Assembly: GCF_024505045.1 (NCBI RefSeq)
Contig: NZ_JANIBM010000009.1
Coordinates: 62,001 to 126,000, forward strand
Direction of reading: 5' to 3'
Source of the DNA: Methylomonas aurea
GTDB lineage: Bacteria > Pseudomonadota > Gammaproteobacteria > Methylococcales > Methylomonadaceae
Length of the DNA: 64,000 nucleotides
Shown here one piece after another: positions 1 through 7,757 of the stretch. Below the pieces are notes generated by a model. That model was not told the origin of the DNA, ran no database searches, and was given only the letters and a program-made list of their open reading frames with translations. Both the position numbers and the translations under genes were made by a program. Numbering within the stretch: position 1 is the first letter of the stretch; each line of letters opens with the position of its first letter.

Positions 1-182
1 AACGGCGCCGGCTTGGGTGGTGTAGGACGAAAAGCGAATCGATAGTCATGTCGGATGTTGACGGTTGCAAGGCTGACGGTGAATGAACGCAACGGTTAGG
101 GGCCGCACACGGCAAATATAGTCCGGCTTACAAATTCCGTTGCGTTTACGCAAGCTGATTTGCTGTCGAAGGATTTTCCGCG

Positions 183-683
183 CTATCCGTTGACGCTTGG
201 CGTAACGGCAAGCTTTGCGGCGCAAGCGGCCATCTCAGTCGGCGAGCCCTGCAGCAGGTCCAGTGCAAAGCGGGTGGCCTGGGCCAGATTGGCCTGAGCG
301 GCCGGGCTCAAGGCTTCGCCCAGTTCGAAACTATGGCCGCCGATGCTGAGCAGGTAAGCTGGCGGCGGTAGGCCGTGGAGCGAGCGGTAAACGCCGAGCA
401 ATGCCGCCGGACTCAGCGCGTGGGTGGTATGGCTCAGGGCCGGTGCCGGCGTCAGCATGGTGAATTCGAAACTCGGCTCCCGAACCGACGCGTCGATGAA
501 AATCACCAGCTGCCGGTCCTGCAAGTCCAGCGAGTGTTCGATCTGCAGTTGAAAATCCGTGACCGATTCGACCAGGTCCGGATCGACATGCTCAGCCAGC
601 GCGTCGAGCAATAGCGGCCCCAAGGCGTCGTCGCCCCGGCTCGGATTGCCGCAGGCCAGCAGCAAAACCGGTTTGGCCGCCAT
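183..683 (-). CDS. hoxW: HoxW, hydrogenase maturation endopeptidase
   Basis: This protein (166 aa) should cleave the C-terminal extension of HoxH after nickel insertion, the last step in building the NAD-reducing hydrogenase in the cytoplasm. The N-terminus has the GNPSRGDDALG signature (family pattern GNxxRxDDGxG, whose Asp binds the nickel of the precursor) and a second acidic motif FIDASV, both typical of peptidase family M52. The ATG at 683 overlaps the hoxH stop as ATGA; an upstream TTG would add one residue and is less likely. It is the last gene of hoxFUYHW in this window, which fits a protease dedicated to the adjacent large subunit. Family assignment is firm; specificity for HoxH is inferred from position. 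Confidence 0.93.
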   Translation of the reverse strand: MAAKPVLLLACGNPSRGDDALGPLLLDALAEHVDPDLVESVTDFQLQIEHSLDLQDRQLVIFIDASVREPSFEFTMLTPAPALSHTTHALSPAALLGVYRSLHGLPPPAYLLSIGGHSFELGEALSPAAQANLAQATRFALDLLQGSPTEMAACAAKLAVTPSVNG

Positions 684-2188
684 CAAACCGCGTCGCCGCG
701 GGCGAATTCGCCGTTGCTGTGTCGAATCAAGCGATCGATGACTTGGCCGTCGGCATCGACCAATTCCACTTGCAGCGGCATCTTGCCGACCGCGTGCGTC
801 GCGCAGGATAGGCAGGGGTCGTAAGCGCGAATCGCCACTTCCAACTGGTTCAGCAGCGGTTCGGTCAACTCGCGGCCGGATAGATATTCGGCGGCGACCT
901 GGCGTACCGATTCGTTCATGCCGGTGTTGTTGCTGGTGGTGGAGACGATCAGATTGGCCTTGGTGACGATGTCGTTGTCGTCGACTTGATAATGGTGGAA
1001 CAAGGTGCCGCGCGGCGCTTCGATCACGCCGATGCCTTCGTAACGCTTACTGCCTTGGGCGACCAGATCGCTGCTCAGCAAATCCGGATCGGCCAGCAGT
1101 TGCTCGATGCGTTCGGCGCAGTGCAGCAGCTCGATCATCCGCGCCCAGTGGAATGCCAGCGTGCTATGCACCAAGGCCGGATCTGCCAGGTGTTGCTTGA
1201 ATTCGACTCGGGCCGCCTCGGCCAACGGCGTGTCGATGAAGTCGCAGTTGTTGACTCGGGCCAGCGGCCCGACCCGGTACCAACCTTCGGCTTTGCCCAG
1301 TGCGCTCAGGTAGGGGAATTTCATATAAGTCCACGACCGCACTTCCTCGCGAATCAAATCCTGGTAGTCGCAGTAATCGTAATGGTCGAACAGCGTCGCG
1401 CCGTCGGCGTTTTTGGCGCGAATGCCGCCGTGGTAAAGCTCCAGTGCGCCGTCGGCGTTGACCAGGCTCAGGTAATTGCTGCGGATCGTCGCGAATTGGT
1501 CGTTAAACGGCCGATTGGCGCCATGCAAATGCTTGACCAATGCCACTGCCGCCTGCGCCCAATCCATAATCTGGCCGATGTCCTGCAACAAATAATCGCG
1601 CTCCTCGCAGCTCAGCGGCTTGTTCATGCCGCCCGGAATCGCGCCGGTGCCGTGCACGCGTTTGCCGGACACCATGCGGATCACTTCCTGGCCGTATTTG
1701 CGCAACTTGACGCCCTGCAAGCCGATGTCGGGATGGTCGGCCAGCACCGCGACGACGCTGCGCTGGCCGATCTCGCTGTCGAAGCCGAACAGCAAGTCCG
1801 GACTGGACAGGTAAAAAAAATGCAGCGCATGCGATTGCAGCACTTGGCCGAAATGCAGCAGCCGGCGTAGTTTGTCGGCGGCCGGCGGCAGATCGGCCGG
1901 ATCGACGCCGACCAGTTGGTCGATGGCTTTGGCCGCCGCCAAGTGGTGGCTGACCGGGCAAATGCCGCACAGCCGTTGTACCAGTACCGGCAGTTCCCAA
2001 TAGGGCCGGCCCTGAATGAATTTCTCGAAGCCGCGAAACTCGACGATATGCAGCCGGGCCTGTTGCACCCGGTTCTGGTCATCCAGCAACAAGGTGACTT
2101 TGCCGTGGCCCTCGACCCGGGAGACCGGATCGACCGCGACCCGCTTTAGGCCGGCGGGATTGGCGGCAGTTTCCAAATGTTCGTACAT
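683..2188 (-). CDS. hoxH: HoxH, NAD-reducing [NiFe] hydrogenase large subunit
   Basis: This 501-aa subunit carries the Ni-Fe(CN)2CO active site that splits or forms H2. The L1 motif RLCGICPVSHH (C74, C77) and the L2 motif DPCLSCATH (C459, C462, H465) supply the four cysteine ligands. A tail of 36 residues follows H465. In this family the maturation protease removes the peptide after that His, so the tail is a processing signal for HoxW next door. The DPCLSCATHAVGKMPL context matches group 3d (Hox) enzymes. ATG at 2188 is preceded by GGAACC; hoxY ends 12 bases upstream and hoxW overlaps the stop, so the genes are co-transcribed. Confidence 0.96.
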   Translation of the reverse strand: MYEHLETAANPAGLKRVAVDPVSRVEGHGKVTLLLDDQNRVQQARLHIVEFRGFEKFIQGRPYWELPVLVQRLCGICPVSHHLAAAKAIDQLVGVDPADLPPAADKLRRLLHFGQVLQSHALHFFYLSSPDLLFGFDSEIGQRSVVAVLADHPDIGLQGVKLRKYGQEVIRMVSGKRVHGTGAIPGGMNKPLSCEERDYLLQDIGQIMDWAQAAVALVKHLHGANRPFNDQFATIRSNYLSLVNADGALELYHGGIRAKNADGATLFDHYDYCDYQDLIREEVRSWTYMKFPYLSALGKAEGWYRVGPLARVNNCDFIDTPLAEAARVEFKQHLADPALVHSTLAFHWARMIELLHCAERIEQLLADPDLLSSDLVAQGSKRYEGIGVIEAPRGTLFHHYQVDDNDIVTKANLIVSTTSNNTGMNESVRQVAAEYLSGRELTEPLLNQLEVAIRAYDPCLSCATHAVGKMPLQVELVDADGQVIDRLIRHSNGEFARGDAV

Positions 2189-2200
2189 AACGGTTCCTTA

Positions 2201-2740
2201 TCAGTCGTAATGGACTAATTCATAAGGCAAGCTCGGTTCGCGGCCTTCGATCAGCGCGCTCAGGAAAGTCCAGAACACGTCGGCGGACGGCGGGCAGCCG
2301 GGCATGAAGTAATCGACCTTGACGATCTCGTGGATCGGATGCACCTTGTCCAGCAACAACGGCAACTCCGGATCGTTGGGGATTTGCGGGTTGTCCACGC
2401 CGATGCCGTCGCGGTAGGCTTCCAGCAAACAGGCCTCGACCGAAACGAAATTTCTTAACGCGGGCAGACCGCCGTTGATCGCGCAGGCGCCGACCGCGAC
2501 CAACACCTTGCAATTCTTGCGGAATTCGCGCAGCACGTGCACGTTCTCCGAATTACAGACGCCGCCTTCGATCAGGCCGATGTCGCACGGCCCGCAGTGT
2601 TCGATGTCGGTCAGCGGCGAGCGGTCGAATTCGACCACTTCCGCCAACGCGGTAATCCGCTCGTCGATATCCAGAAACGACATGTGGCAGCCGAAGCAGC
2701 CAGCCAGCGAGGTGGTCGCGATTTTGATTTTATTGCTCAT
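2201..2740 (-). CDS. hoxY: HoxY, NAD-reducing hydrogenase small subunit
   Basis: This 179-aa protein passes electrons between the HoxH active site and the HoxFU diaphorase through one [4Fe-4S] cluster. It is a short, signal-less small subunit as in group 3d enzymes. The ligand cysteines appear as SLAGCFGCHMS (C15, C18), VGACAINGG (C86) and MPGCPPS (C149). Two ATGs compete: 2746 and 2740. I chose 2740 because an AGGA lies six bases before it, whereas for 2746 the AGG is too close. Either start overlaps the end of hoxU, which indicates translational coupling. The lack of a Tat signal places the enzyme in the cytoplasm. Confidence 0.95.
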   Translation of the reverse strand: MSNKIKIATTSLAGCFGCHMSFLDIDERITALAEVVEFDRSPLTDIEHCGPCDIGLIEGGVCNSENVHVLREFRKNCKVLVAVGACAINGGLPALRNFVSVEACLLEAYRDGIGVDNPQIPNDPELPLLLDKVHPIHEIVKVDYFMPGCPPSADVFWTFLSALIEGREPSLPYELVHYD

Positions 2741-3446
2741 GGTCATCCTGCATCGACAGCGCGACTTCGCTGATTTGGTGCTGGTCGTACAGGCGTTGGC
2801 CGATCGGCAACTGGTAGCCGCTACGCTTGATCAGAATCGCGCCGGTCGGGCAGACCCGGGTGGCTTCGTCTTCGACGCTGATTGCGCTATCTTTCAGCTT
2901 GCCGCTGGCCGAATTGACGATCAAGCGCTTGTTGATGCCGCGCCCGGCGATGGCGAACACGTTTTTGCCGTCTTTATCCCGGCTGGCCCGGACACAGAGA
3001 TTGCAGAAAATGCAGCGGTTGTGGTCCAGCAAAATATCCGGATGCGAGGCATCCACTTCCCGCTGCGGGTAGAAATGCGGGTAGTGGTTGTCCAGCATGC
3101 GTAAATGGTAGGCCACGCCTTGTAGTTGGCAATTGCCGGACTTTTCGCAGGACGGGCAGAAATGGTTACCTTCGACGAACAGCATCTGGGTTAGCCGCAA
3201 CCGGTCCTGTTTCAGCTCGGGAGTGTCGCTGACCACGTTCTGGTTGGCTGCCGCCGGAAAGGTGCAGGCCGACGTTTTGCGGCCGTTGACGAACACCGTA
3301 CACAACTTGCAGCTGCCGTGCGGCGCGTAGCCTGGTCTGTGGCACAGGTGAGGAATGTAGATGCCGGCACAACGCGCGGCTTCGATCACGCTTTGCCCTT
3401 CCGCGAACGGAATGGTCTTGCCGTCTATGGTCAGCGTGCCGCTCAT
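2730..3446 (-). CDS. hoxU: HoxU, hydrogenase diaphorase iron-sulfur subunit
   Basis: HoxU (238 aa) is the electron relay of the diaphorase half and resembles the N-terminal part of complex I NuoG. It has an N-terminal plant-ferredoxin [2Fe-2S] site (C35, C46, C49, C61), a His-Cys cluster site HFCPSCEKSGNC (H95, C97, C100, C106) and a further [4Fe-4S] site (C145, C148, C151, with C199 in VCPTGA). The length is normal for the family. It starts one base after the hoxF stop and overlaps hoxY, so the four structural genes form one tight transcription unit in the canonical F-U-Y-H order. Confidence 0.95.
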   Translation of the reverse strand: MSGTLTIDGKTIPFAEGQSVIEAARCAGIYIPHLCHRPGYAPHGSCKLCTVFVNGRKTSACTFPAAANQNVVSDTPELKQDRLRLTQMLFVEGNHFCPSCEKSGNCQLQGVAYHLRMLDNHYPHFYPQREVDASHPDILLDHNRCIFCNLCVRASRDKDGKNVFAIAGRGINKRLIVNSASGKLKDSAISVEDEATRVCPTGAILIKRSGYQLPIGQRLYDQHQISEVALSMQDDHEQ

Positions 3447-3447
3447 G

Positions 3448-5229
3448 TCAATTCTCCACTTGGTTCAAATGCGCAGCGGCATCGTCGCGCTGCGCCAGGC
3501 GCCGTGCCGCCGCCAACGTCGCATCCAGATCGAAGCCCGGCGCGAATTCCTTGGCTTTCAATTGTTGCAGGTAGAGCTCCGGATAACTCAGCAGCGTGGT
3601 CAAGATCGGATTGGCGGCCGATTCGCCCAAGCCGCAATGGCTATTGTTTTTGACCACTTCGCATAAGGCGCTGAGCTGTTCCAGGTCTTCGGCGGCGCCG
3701 TGGCCGTCGGCAATTTTTGCCAACTGGTTTCTCAGCAACGCAGTGCCGACCCGGCATGGCGTACAAAAGCCGCAGCTCTCGTGGGCGAAAAAGTCGATAA
3801 AGTTTTGGGCGATGGCGAAAAGGTTGCGGGTACGGTTGAACACCATGAACGAACCTGCCGTCGACAGATCTTCGAACGCCACGACCCGATCCAGTTCCCG
3901 ATTCGAAATAAAGGTGCCGGACGGACCGCCGACTTGCACGCCCATCACCTCGTCGGCGCCGCAATCCTGCAGAATCTGGCGCACCGTGGTGCCGAACGGG
4001 TATTCGTAAATCCCCGGCCGCCGGCAGTCGCCGCTGATGCTGAGTAATTTGGTGCCGGTCGACTGCGGCGTGCCGATATCGGCGAACCATTGTCCGCCTT
4101 GAATAGCGATGTGGGTGGCGGCGAAAAAGGTTTCTACGTTGTCGACCACGGTCGGTTTGCGCTGGTAGCCGCATACCACCGAATTGGGTGGCTTGGTGCG
4201 CGGGATGCCGGGCTTGCCTTCCAGCGATTCGATTTGGGCCGAGGCCTCGCCGCAGATGTAGGCGCCGGCGCCCATGCGGATTTCGATGTCGAAATCGAAG
4301 CCTTCCCGGCCCAGGATCGCCTTGCCGAGCAAGCCTTGCTCGCGCCGGGCTTGCAGCACGGCCAGCAGTTTATCGCGCAGGAATAGGTATTCCGCCCGCA
4401 GGTAGACCAGGCCGTGGCTGGAGCCGATGATCGCGGCGCAGACCGTCATGCCTTCGAAGACTTGGTCGGCGTAAAGGTCGAGCAACATGCGGTCTTTGAA
4501 GGTGCCCGGCTCGCCCTCGTCGGCATTGCAAATCACATAGCGCGGCGTGGCCGTTTGCTGCGAGCAAGTGCGCCACTTCAACGCGGTTTTAAAGCCGGCG
4601 CCGCCGCGGCCGCGCAAATGGGACAGGTCGACTTCGGCCAGAGTTTCGGCCAGGCCGCGCGCGAAAGCGGTCTGGAGCGCCTCGCCGTTGCTGAACGGCT
4701 GTTTCAACAGCAAGTCCGCGCGGTAAATCGGTTCGTCGACCTGGAACATCTCGGCAGGCCAGTCCGCCAGCGGCACTTGCTTTTCGATCAACTCCGCTAC
4801 CGCAGCGATTTTTGCCGGGATCAGGCGCGGCAGCGGGTAGCCGTTAACCAGACCGGCCGGGCCCTGGTCGCACATGCCGGTGCAGGAGGTGCGGTTCAGG
4901 CTGACCAGACCGTCGCCGCGCACGCCGCCGACCTCGACCTGCAAGCGCGCGGCCAGCGCGTCCAGAACTTGCTGGTTGCCGAGCATGCGGTCGGTAATCG
5001 AGTCGGAAATCAGCAAATCGTAGCGGCCTTGCGGCGTCAGATGCAGGAAACTGTAGAATTCGGCTACCGCGATAATCTGCGTGCGCGGAATTTGCAAGCC
5101 TGCCGCGATCAGTGCGATGGCCGATTCCGGAATGTGGCGGAACTCGGCCTGCACCGCGCGTAATATTTCCAGCAACCTGGCCGGCTGAAATTCGGCCTGC
5201 TCCAGAACCTTGTCTACAAAAGTCTTCAT
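3448..5229 (-). CDS. hoxF: HoxF, NAD(P)H-binding diaphorase subunit (NuoE/NuoF-like fusion)
   Basis: This 593-aa flavoprotein exchanges electrons with NAD. Residues 1-160 resemble NuoE and the rest NuoF. FMN/NADH-binding signatures are GRGGAGF (207-213) and NADEGEPGTFKDR (235-247). The [4Fe-4S] ligands are C486, C489 and C492 in ESCGFCTPC, plus C532. In the NuoE-like part only the second cysteine pair (C116, C120 in SCTGMC) is visible. The first pair expected for a thioredoxin-like [2Fe-2S] domain is absent, so that cluster may be missing. No separate hoxE is present, as in the Ralstonia-type fused HoxF. The ATG at 5229 has only a weak distant GGGAAG. It is the first gene of the operon, so the promoter should lie in 5230-5519. 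Confidence 0.95.
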   Translation of the reverse strand: MKTFVDKVLEQAEFQPARLLEILRAVQAEFRHIPESAIALIAAGLQIPRTQIIAVAEFYSFLHLTPQGRYDLLISDSITDRMLGNQQVLDALAARLQVEVGGVRGDGLVSLNRTSCTGMCDQGPAGLVNGYPLPRLIPAKIAAVAELIEKQVPLADWPAEMFQVDEPIYRADLLLKQPFSNGEALQTAFARGLAETLAEVDLSHLRGRGGAGFKTALKWRTCSQQTATPRYVICNADEGEPGTFKDRMLLDLYADQVFEGMTVCAAIIGSSHGLVYLRAEYLFLRDKLLAVLQARREQGLLGKAILGREGFDFDIEIRMGAGAYICGEASAQIESLEGKPGIPRTKPPNSVVCGYQRKPTVVDNVETFFAATHIAIQGGQWFADIGTPQSTGTKLLSISGDCRRPGIYEYPFGTTVRQILQDCGADEVMGVQVGGPSGTFISNRELDRVVAFEDLSTAGSFMVFNRTRNLFAIAQNFIDFFAHESCGFCTPCRVGTALLRNQLAKIADGHGAAEDLEQLSALCEVVKNNSHCGLGESAANPILTTLLSYPELYLQQLKAKEFAPGFDLDATLAAARRLAQRDDAAAHLNQVEN

Positions 5230-5525
5230 GGTCTGTTTTTACTTCCCGTTAACGGCAATCGCGGTTTAAATGAGATTGCCAAATCATGGCCGGATCCGGC
5301 GTCGCTAAAAACGGGCGTTAACCCAAGCCGGCCCAGCCGACAATTTATCGAAATTGGCGACATTAATAAACCTCCGAAATCGGCAATAGACTGTATGCCG
5401 GTTTTGAGCGGCTGCGGCCTTTGCCGTCCGGAGTGCTGCGTGTCGTGCCGGCCGATTCGGCGTTGACCGGACAACGCAAGTCGGGCTAATAATGTCCGGA
5501 TCGTTCGATAAACAGGCAGGTGAAT

Positions 5526-5858
5526 ATGAATCCGTGGTTGTTATTAGCCGTGGCAATCGGCAGCGAGGTGGTTGCGACTTCGGCGCTGAAAGCCAGCGAC
5601 GGCTTTACCCGGTTGTGGCCGGCGCTGATCGTGGTCGCCGGTTACGCGGTGTCGTTTTTCTTTATGGCGCTGGCTTTGCGCTACATTCCGATCGGCATCG
5701 TCTATGCGGTCTGGGCCGGAGTCGGCATCGTTTTGATCGCGTCGGTGGGTTGGCTGTTGTTCGGCCAGCAACTGGATTTACCGGCACTGGCCGGTATGCT
5801 TCTGATCGTGTCCGGCGTGGTCGTGATCCGGGTGTTTTCCAAAGCCGCCGACCTGTAG
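5526..5858 (+). CDS. Small multidrug resistance (SMR) family transporter
   Basis: This 110-aa membrane protein has four hydrophobic helices and the SMR hallmarks: an N-terminal MNPWLLLAVAIGSEV in which the helix-1 Glu is the proton/substrate-coupling residue of EmrE-type pumps, then YAVWAGVGIV in helix 3. SMR proteins work as dimers in the inner membrane, exporting cations such as quaternary amines or guanidinium. I chose ATG 5526 over GTG 5520 because AGGCAGG then sits at proper spacing and the N-terminus matches EmrE. It stands alone, divergent from hox and convergent with ppa. The substrate class (Qac, Gdx or polyamine type) cannot be told from sight. Confidence 0.88.
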   Translation: MNPWLLLAVAIGSEVVATSALKASDGFTRLWPALIVVAGYAVSFFFMALALRYIPIGIVYAVWAGVGIVLIASVGWLLFGQQLDLPALAGMLLIVSGVVVIRVFSKAADL

Positions 5859-5884
5859 TCGCCAAAAAAACGTGCCGGTCCGGT

Positions 5885-6508
5885 TTACTCGTCGTCCTGG
5901 CAGCCGAAATGGTATTGATAATCGGCCATGGCCCGTTTGATTACTTCGTGTGCTTCTTCGCGATTGTAGACGTGGGTGATTTCGCAGACGTTCTGCTCGC
6001 TGGGCAGGTGTTTGTAGGTCAGAAAATAATGTTTCAGCCGGTTGATGTAGGACTCCGGGCAGTCGGACACGTCGCGCCATTGCCGGTAAAACTCGTCGCC
6101 TTTCATCACGGCGATGATCTTGTCGTCGGCCTCGCCGCCGTCCAGCAGACGGAAACCGCCGATCGGAATCGCCTGCAGCAGGATGTCGCCGTGGGTCACG
6201 CTACGTTCGCTCAATACGCAAATATCCAGCGGGTCGCCGTCGCCCTTGGTGACGTCGCGTCCGGAACGGCTGGCGGCAAATTCGGCGATGCGTTCCGCAC
6301 AATAACTGCGCGGAATGAAACCGTATAAAGTCGGAATCATGTTGGAAAATTTCTGCGGCCGATCGATCTTCAAATAACCGCTGTCCTTGTCGATTTCGTA
6401 TTTGACCGTGTCCGACGGCACGATTTCGATGAAGGCCGTGACGATGTCCGGCGCATTGTCGCCGGGATGGATGCCGTGCCAAGGGTGTGCTTTGTGTTTA
6501 ATGTTCAT
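5885..6508 (-). CDS. ppa: Inorganic pyrophosphatase, family I
   Basis: This soluble enzyme (207 aa) hydrolyses pyrophosphate and pulls biosynthetic reactions forward. The metal-binding signature GDGDPLDICVL, equivalent to the DxDPxD motif of family I enzymes, is present, as are the upstream VKYEIDK and the conserved YGFIP segment. The length is longer than E. coli Ppa (about 176 aa), close to the longer variants seen in other proteobacteria. It reads towards the SMR gene with 26 bases between the two stops. There is no clear Shine-Dalgarno before the ATG at 6508. Confidence 0.9.
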   Translation of the reverse strand: MNIKHKAHPWHGIHPGDNAPDIVTAFIEIVPSDTVKYEIDKDSGYLKIDRPQKFSNMIPTLYGFIPRSYCAERIAEFAASRSGRDVTKGDGDPLDICVLSERSVTHGDILLQAIPIGGFRLLDGGEADDKIIAVMKGDEFYRQWRDVSDCPESYINRLKHYFLTYKHLPSEQNVCEITHVYNREEAHEVIKRAMADYQYHFGCQDDE

Positions 6509-6623
6509 CAGGATTGTCTGGCTGGGGAGGAAATTGGTAGCCGGCTAGGTTTACCAGGTCGGTGCTAATGCGCAAGCAGGTCGAGGCTGAGCGGGACTGG
6601 GCATGCGCGTGGTGCAGCCGGGC

Positions 6624-7676
6624 CTATTCGGCGGCGACGGTGGCTGGCTTGCGTTTCAAATCCTTATTGAGTCGCTGCAGGCGCTTGACCATCTCCTTTT
6701 TCATTTGCTCGCGGCCGATGGAATGCTTCAGGCTGCTGCCGATACCGGCCACCTGATCGGTGGAACTGCGGATCGAGTAGAACACCAGCGTACCGTCTTG
6801 GTAGGGCAGGCCGCCGGCTACGACGTGGCTGGAGTTATAGGAATGGCCGACGTAAAACTGGCGGGAAACGATGATGCCGCCGGTTTCGCCCACGACGACG
6901 ACGCGATGGTTCAAAATCGGCGTCGGCCGGTCTTCGACTCGACGGTTCAACCAGATGAATTGCTCTGATGCGTTGCCGGGTAACGCGGCCGGATAGTTCA
7001 GCCAGGCTTGTTGCAGTTCCGGAAAATAACGGGCCCAGGCCTTGCTGTTGATTGCATCGGTGCGCAATTCGGCGGCCGGGTCGGCACTGCCGCCGTCGCG
7101 GGCATAAGGGGCAATGCCGTTCAGGCCGTTTTTCTTATACGCCAGCAAACGCTGCAGCAAGAATTCGCGATAGGTCTGGTTCGCCGTTTTCAGCAGCGTT
7201 TTGTCGTCGGCGTCTTCCAGTCCGGCTTGCAGGTTTTTCAGGGTTGCCAATTCGGTTTTGGACAGATTGAATTCGTCGCCGGCTTCGGCTGCCAGAAAGG
7301 CTTTGGCTTCTTCCAGTTGTTTGTCGGTGAAGGCGAATTTTTTAAAGCTCTCGCTGCTCGGGTTGGCGCCGATCGCGGCACTGGCGATGATGTCGCTTTC
7401 GATCGCATTCAAATTGCCCTTCTTGATGTAGTCGGCAATCTGCGCCAACGGCACCGGCAGCAGCATCGCCACGCCTATCGCCAATTCTTTCTGGCTGGTT
7501 TCGCTGACGTCGTAACCGACGATTTCGCCGCGTTCCAATTGGGCGATCTGTTCGGCACCGATGCCGAAATTCTGCAAGGCTTGTTGCGGGGACGGCGCGT
7601 CCTGGGCCGTCGCCGGCGTAACAGCGAGAAAGCTGCCCAACAGCACTGCGGCAGCGAGTCGTGTTTTGGTCGGCAT
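6624..7676 (-). CDS. Exported protein of unknown function
   Basis: I do not recognise a named domain. The protein (350 aa) begins with a clear Sec signal peptide: a KTR basic start, a hydrophobic LAAAVLLGSFLAV core and an ATAQD cleavage region. The mature part is mostly alpha-helical and charged, followed by a segment around YVGHSYNSSHVVAGGLPYQD that looks beta-rich, and a basic C-terminus (RLQRLNKDLKRKP). The ATG at 7676 follows a good AGGAG; an upstream in-frame start at 7754 would bury the signal peptide. It lies 81 bases downstream of the GGDEF/EAL gene on the same strand, so co-transcription is possible. Probably periplasmic. Confidence 0.7.
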   Translation of the reverse strand: MPTKTRLAAAVLLGSFLAVTPATAQDAPSPQQALQNFGIGAEQIAQLERGEIVGYDVSETSQKELAIGVAMLLPVPLAQIADYIKKGNLNAIESDIIASAAIGANPSSESFKKFAFTDKQLEEAKAFLAAEAGDEFNLSKTELATLKNLQAGLEDADDKTLLKTANQTYREFLLQRLLAYKKNGLNGIAPYARDGGSADPAAELRTDAINSKAWARYFPELQQAWLNYPAALPGNASEQFIWLNRRVEDRPTPILNHRVVVVGETGGIIVSRQFYVGHSYNSSHVVAGGLPYQDGTLVFYSIRSSTDQVAGIGSSLKHSIGREQMKKEMVKRLQRLNKDLKRKPATVAAE

Positions 7677-7757
7677 AAAAACTCCTGGGTGGTCGGGTGC
7701 GCGGTTTGCGCCCGTTTCAGCGTTAAGTGTCGGCCATCGGCCGCCGTTTGACAACCG

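Noticed and set aside
986-1870. Long open frame on the plus strand inside hoxH
   Set aside because: It is antisense to a gene with clear catalytic motifs; its translation is low in structure and rich in Val/Gln/Ala as expected from a GC-rich reverse frame.
5226-5556. Short minus-strand frames upstream of hoxF
   Set aside because: Basic, structureless translations within the hox promoter region.
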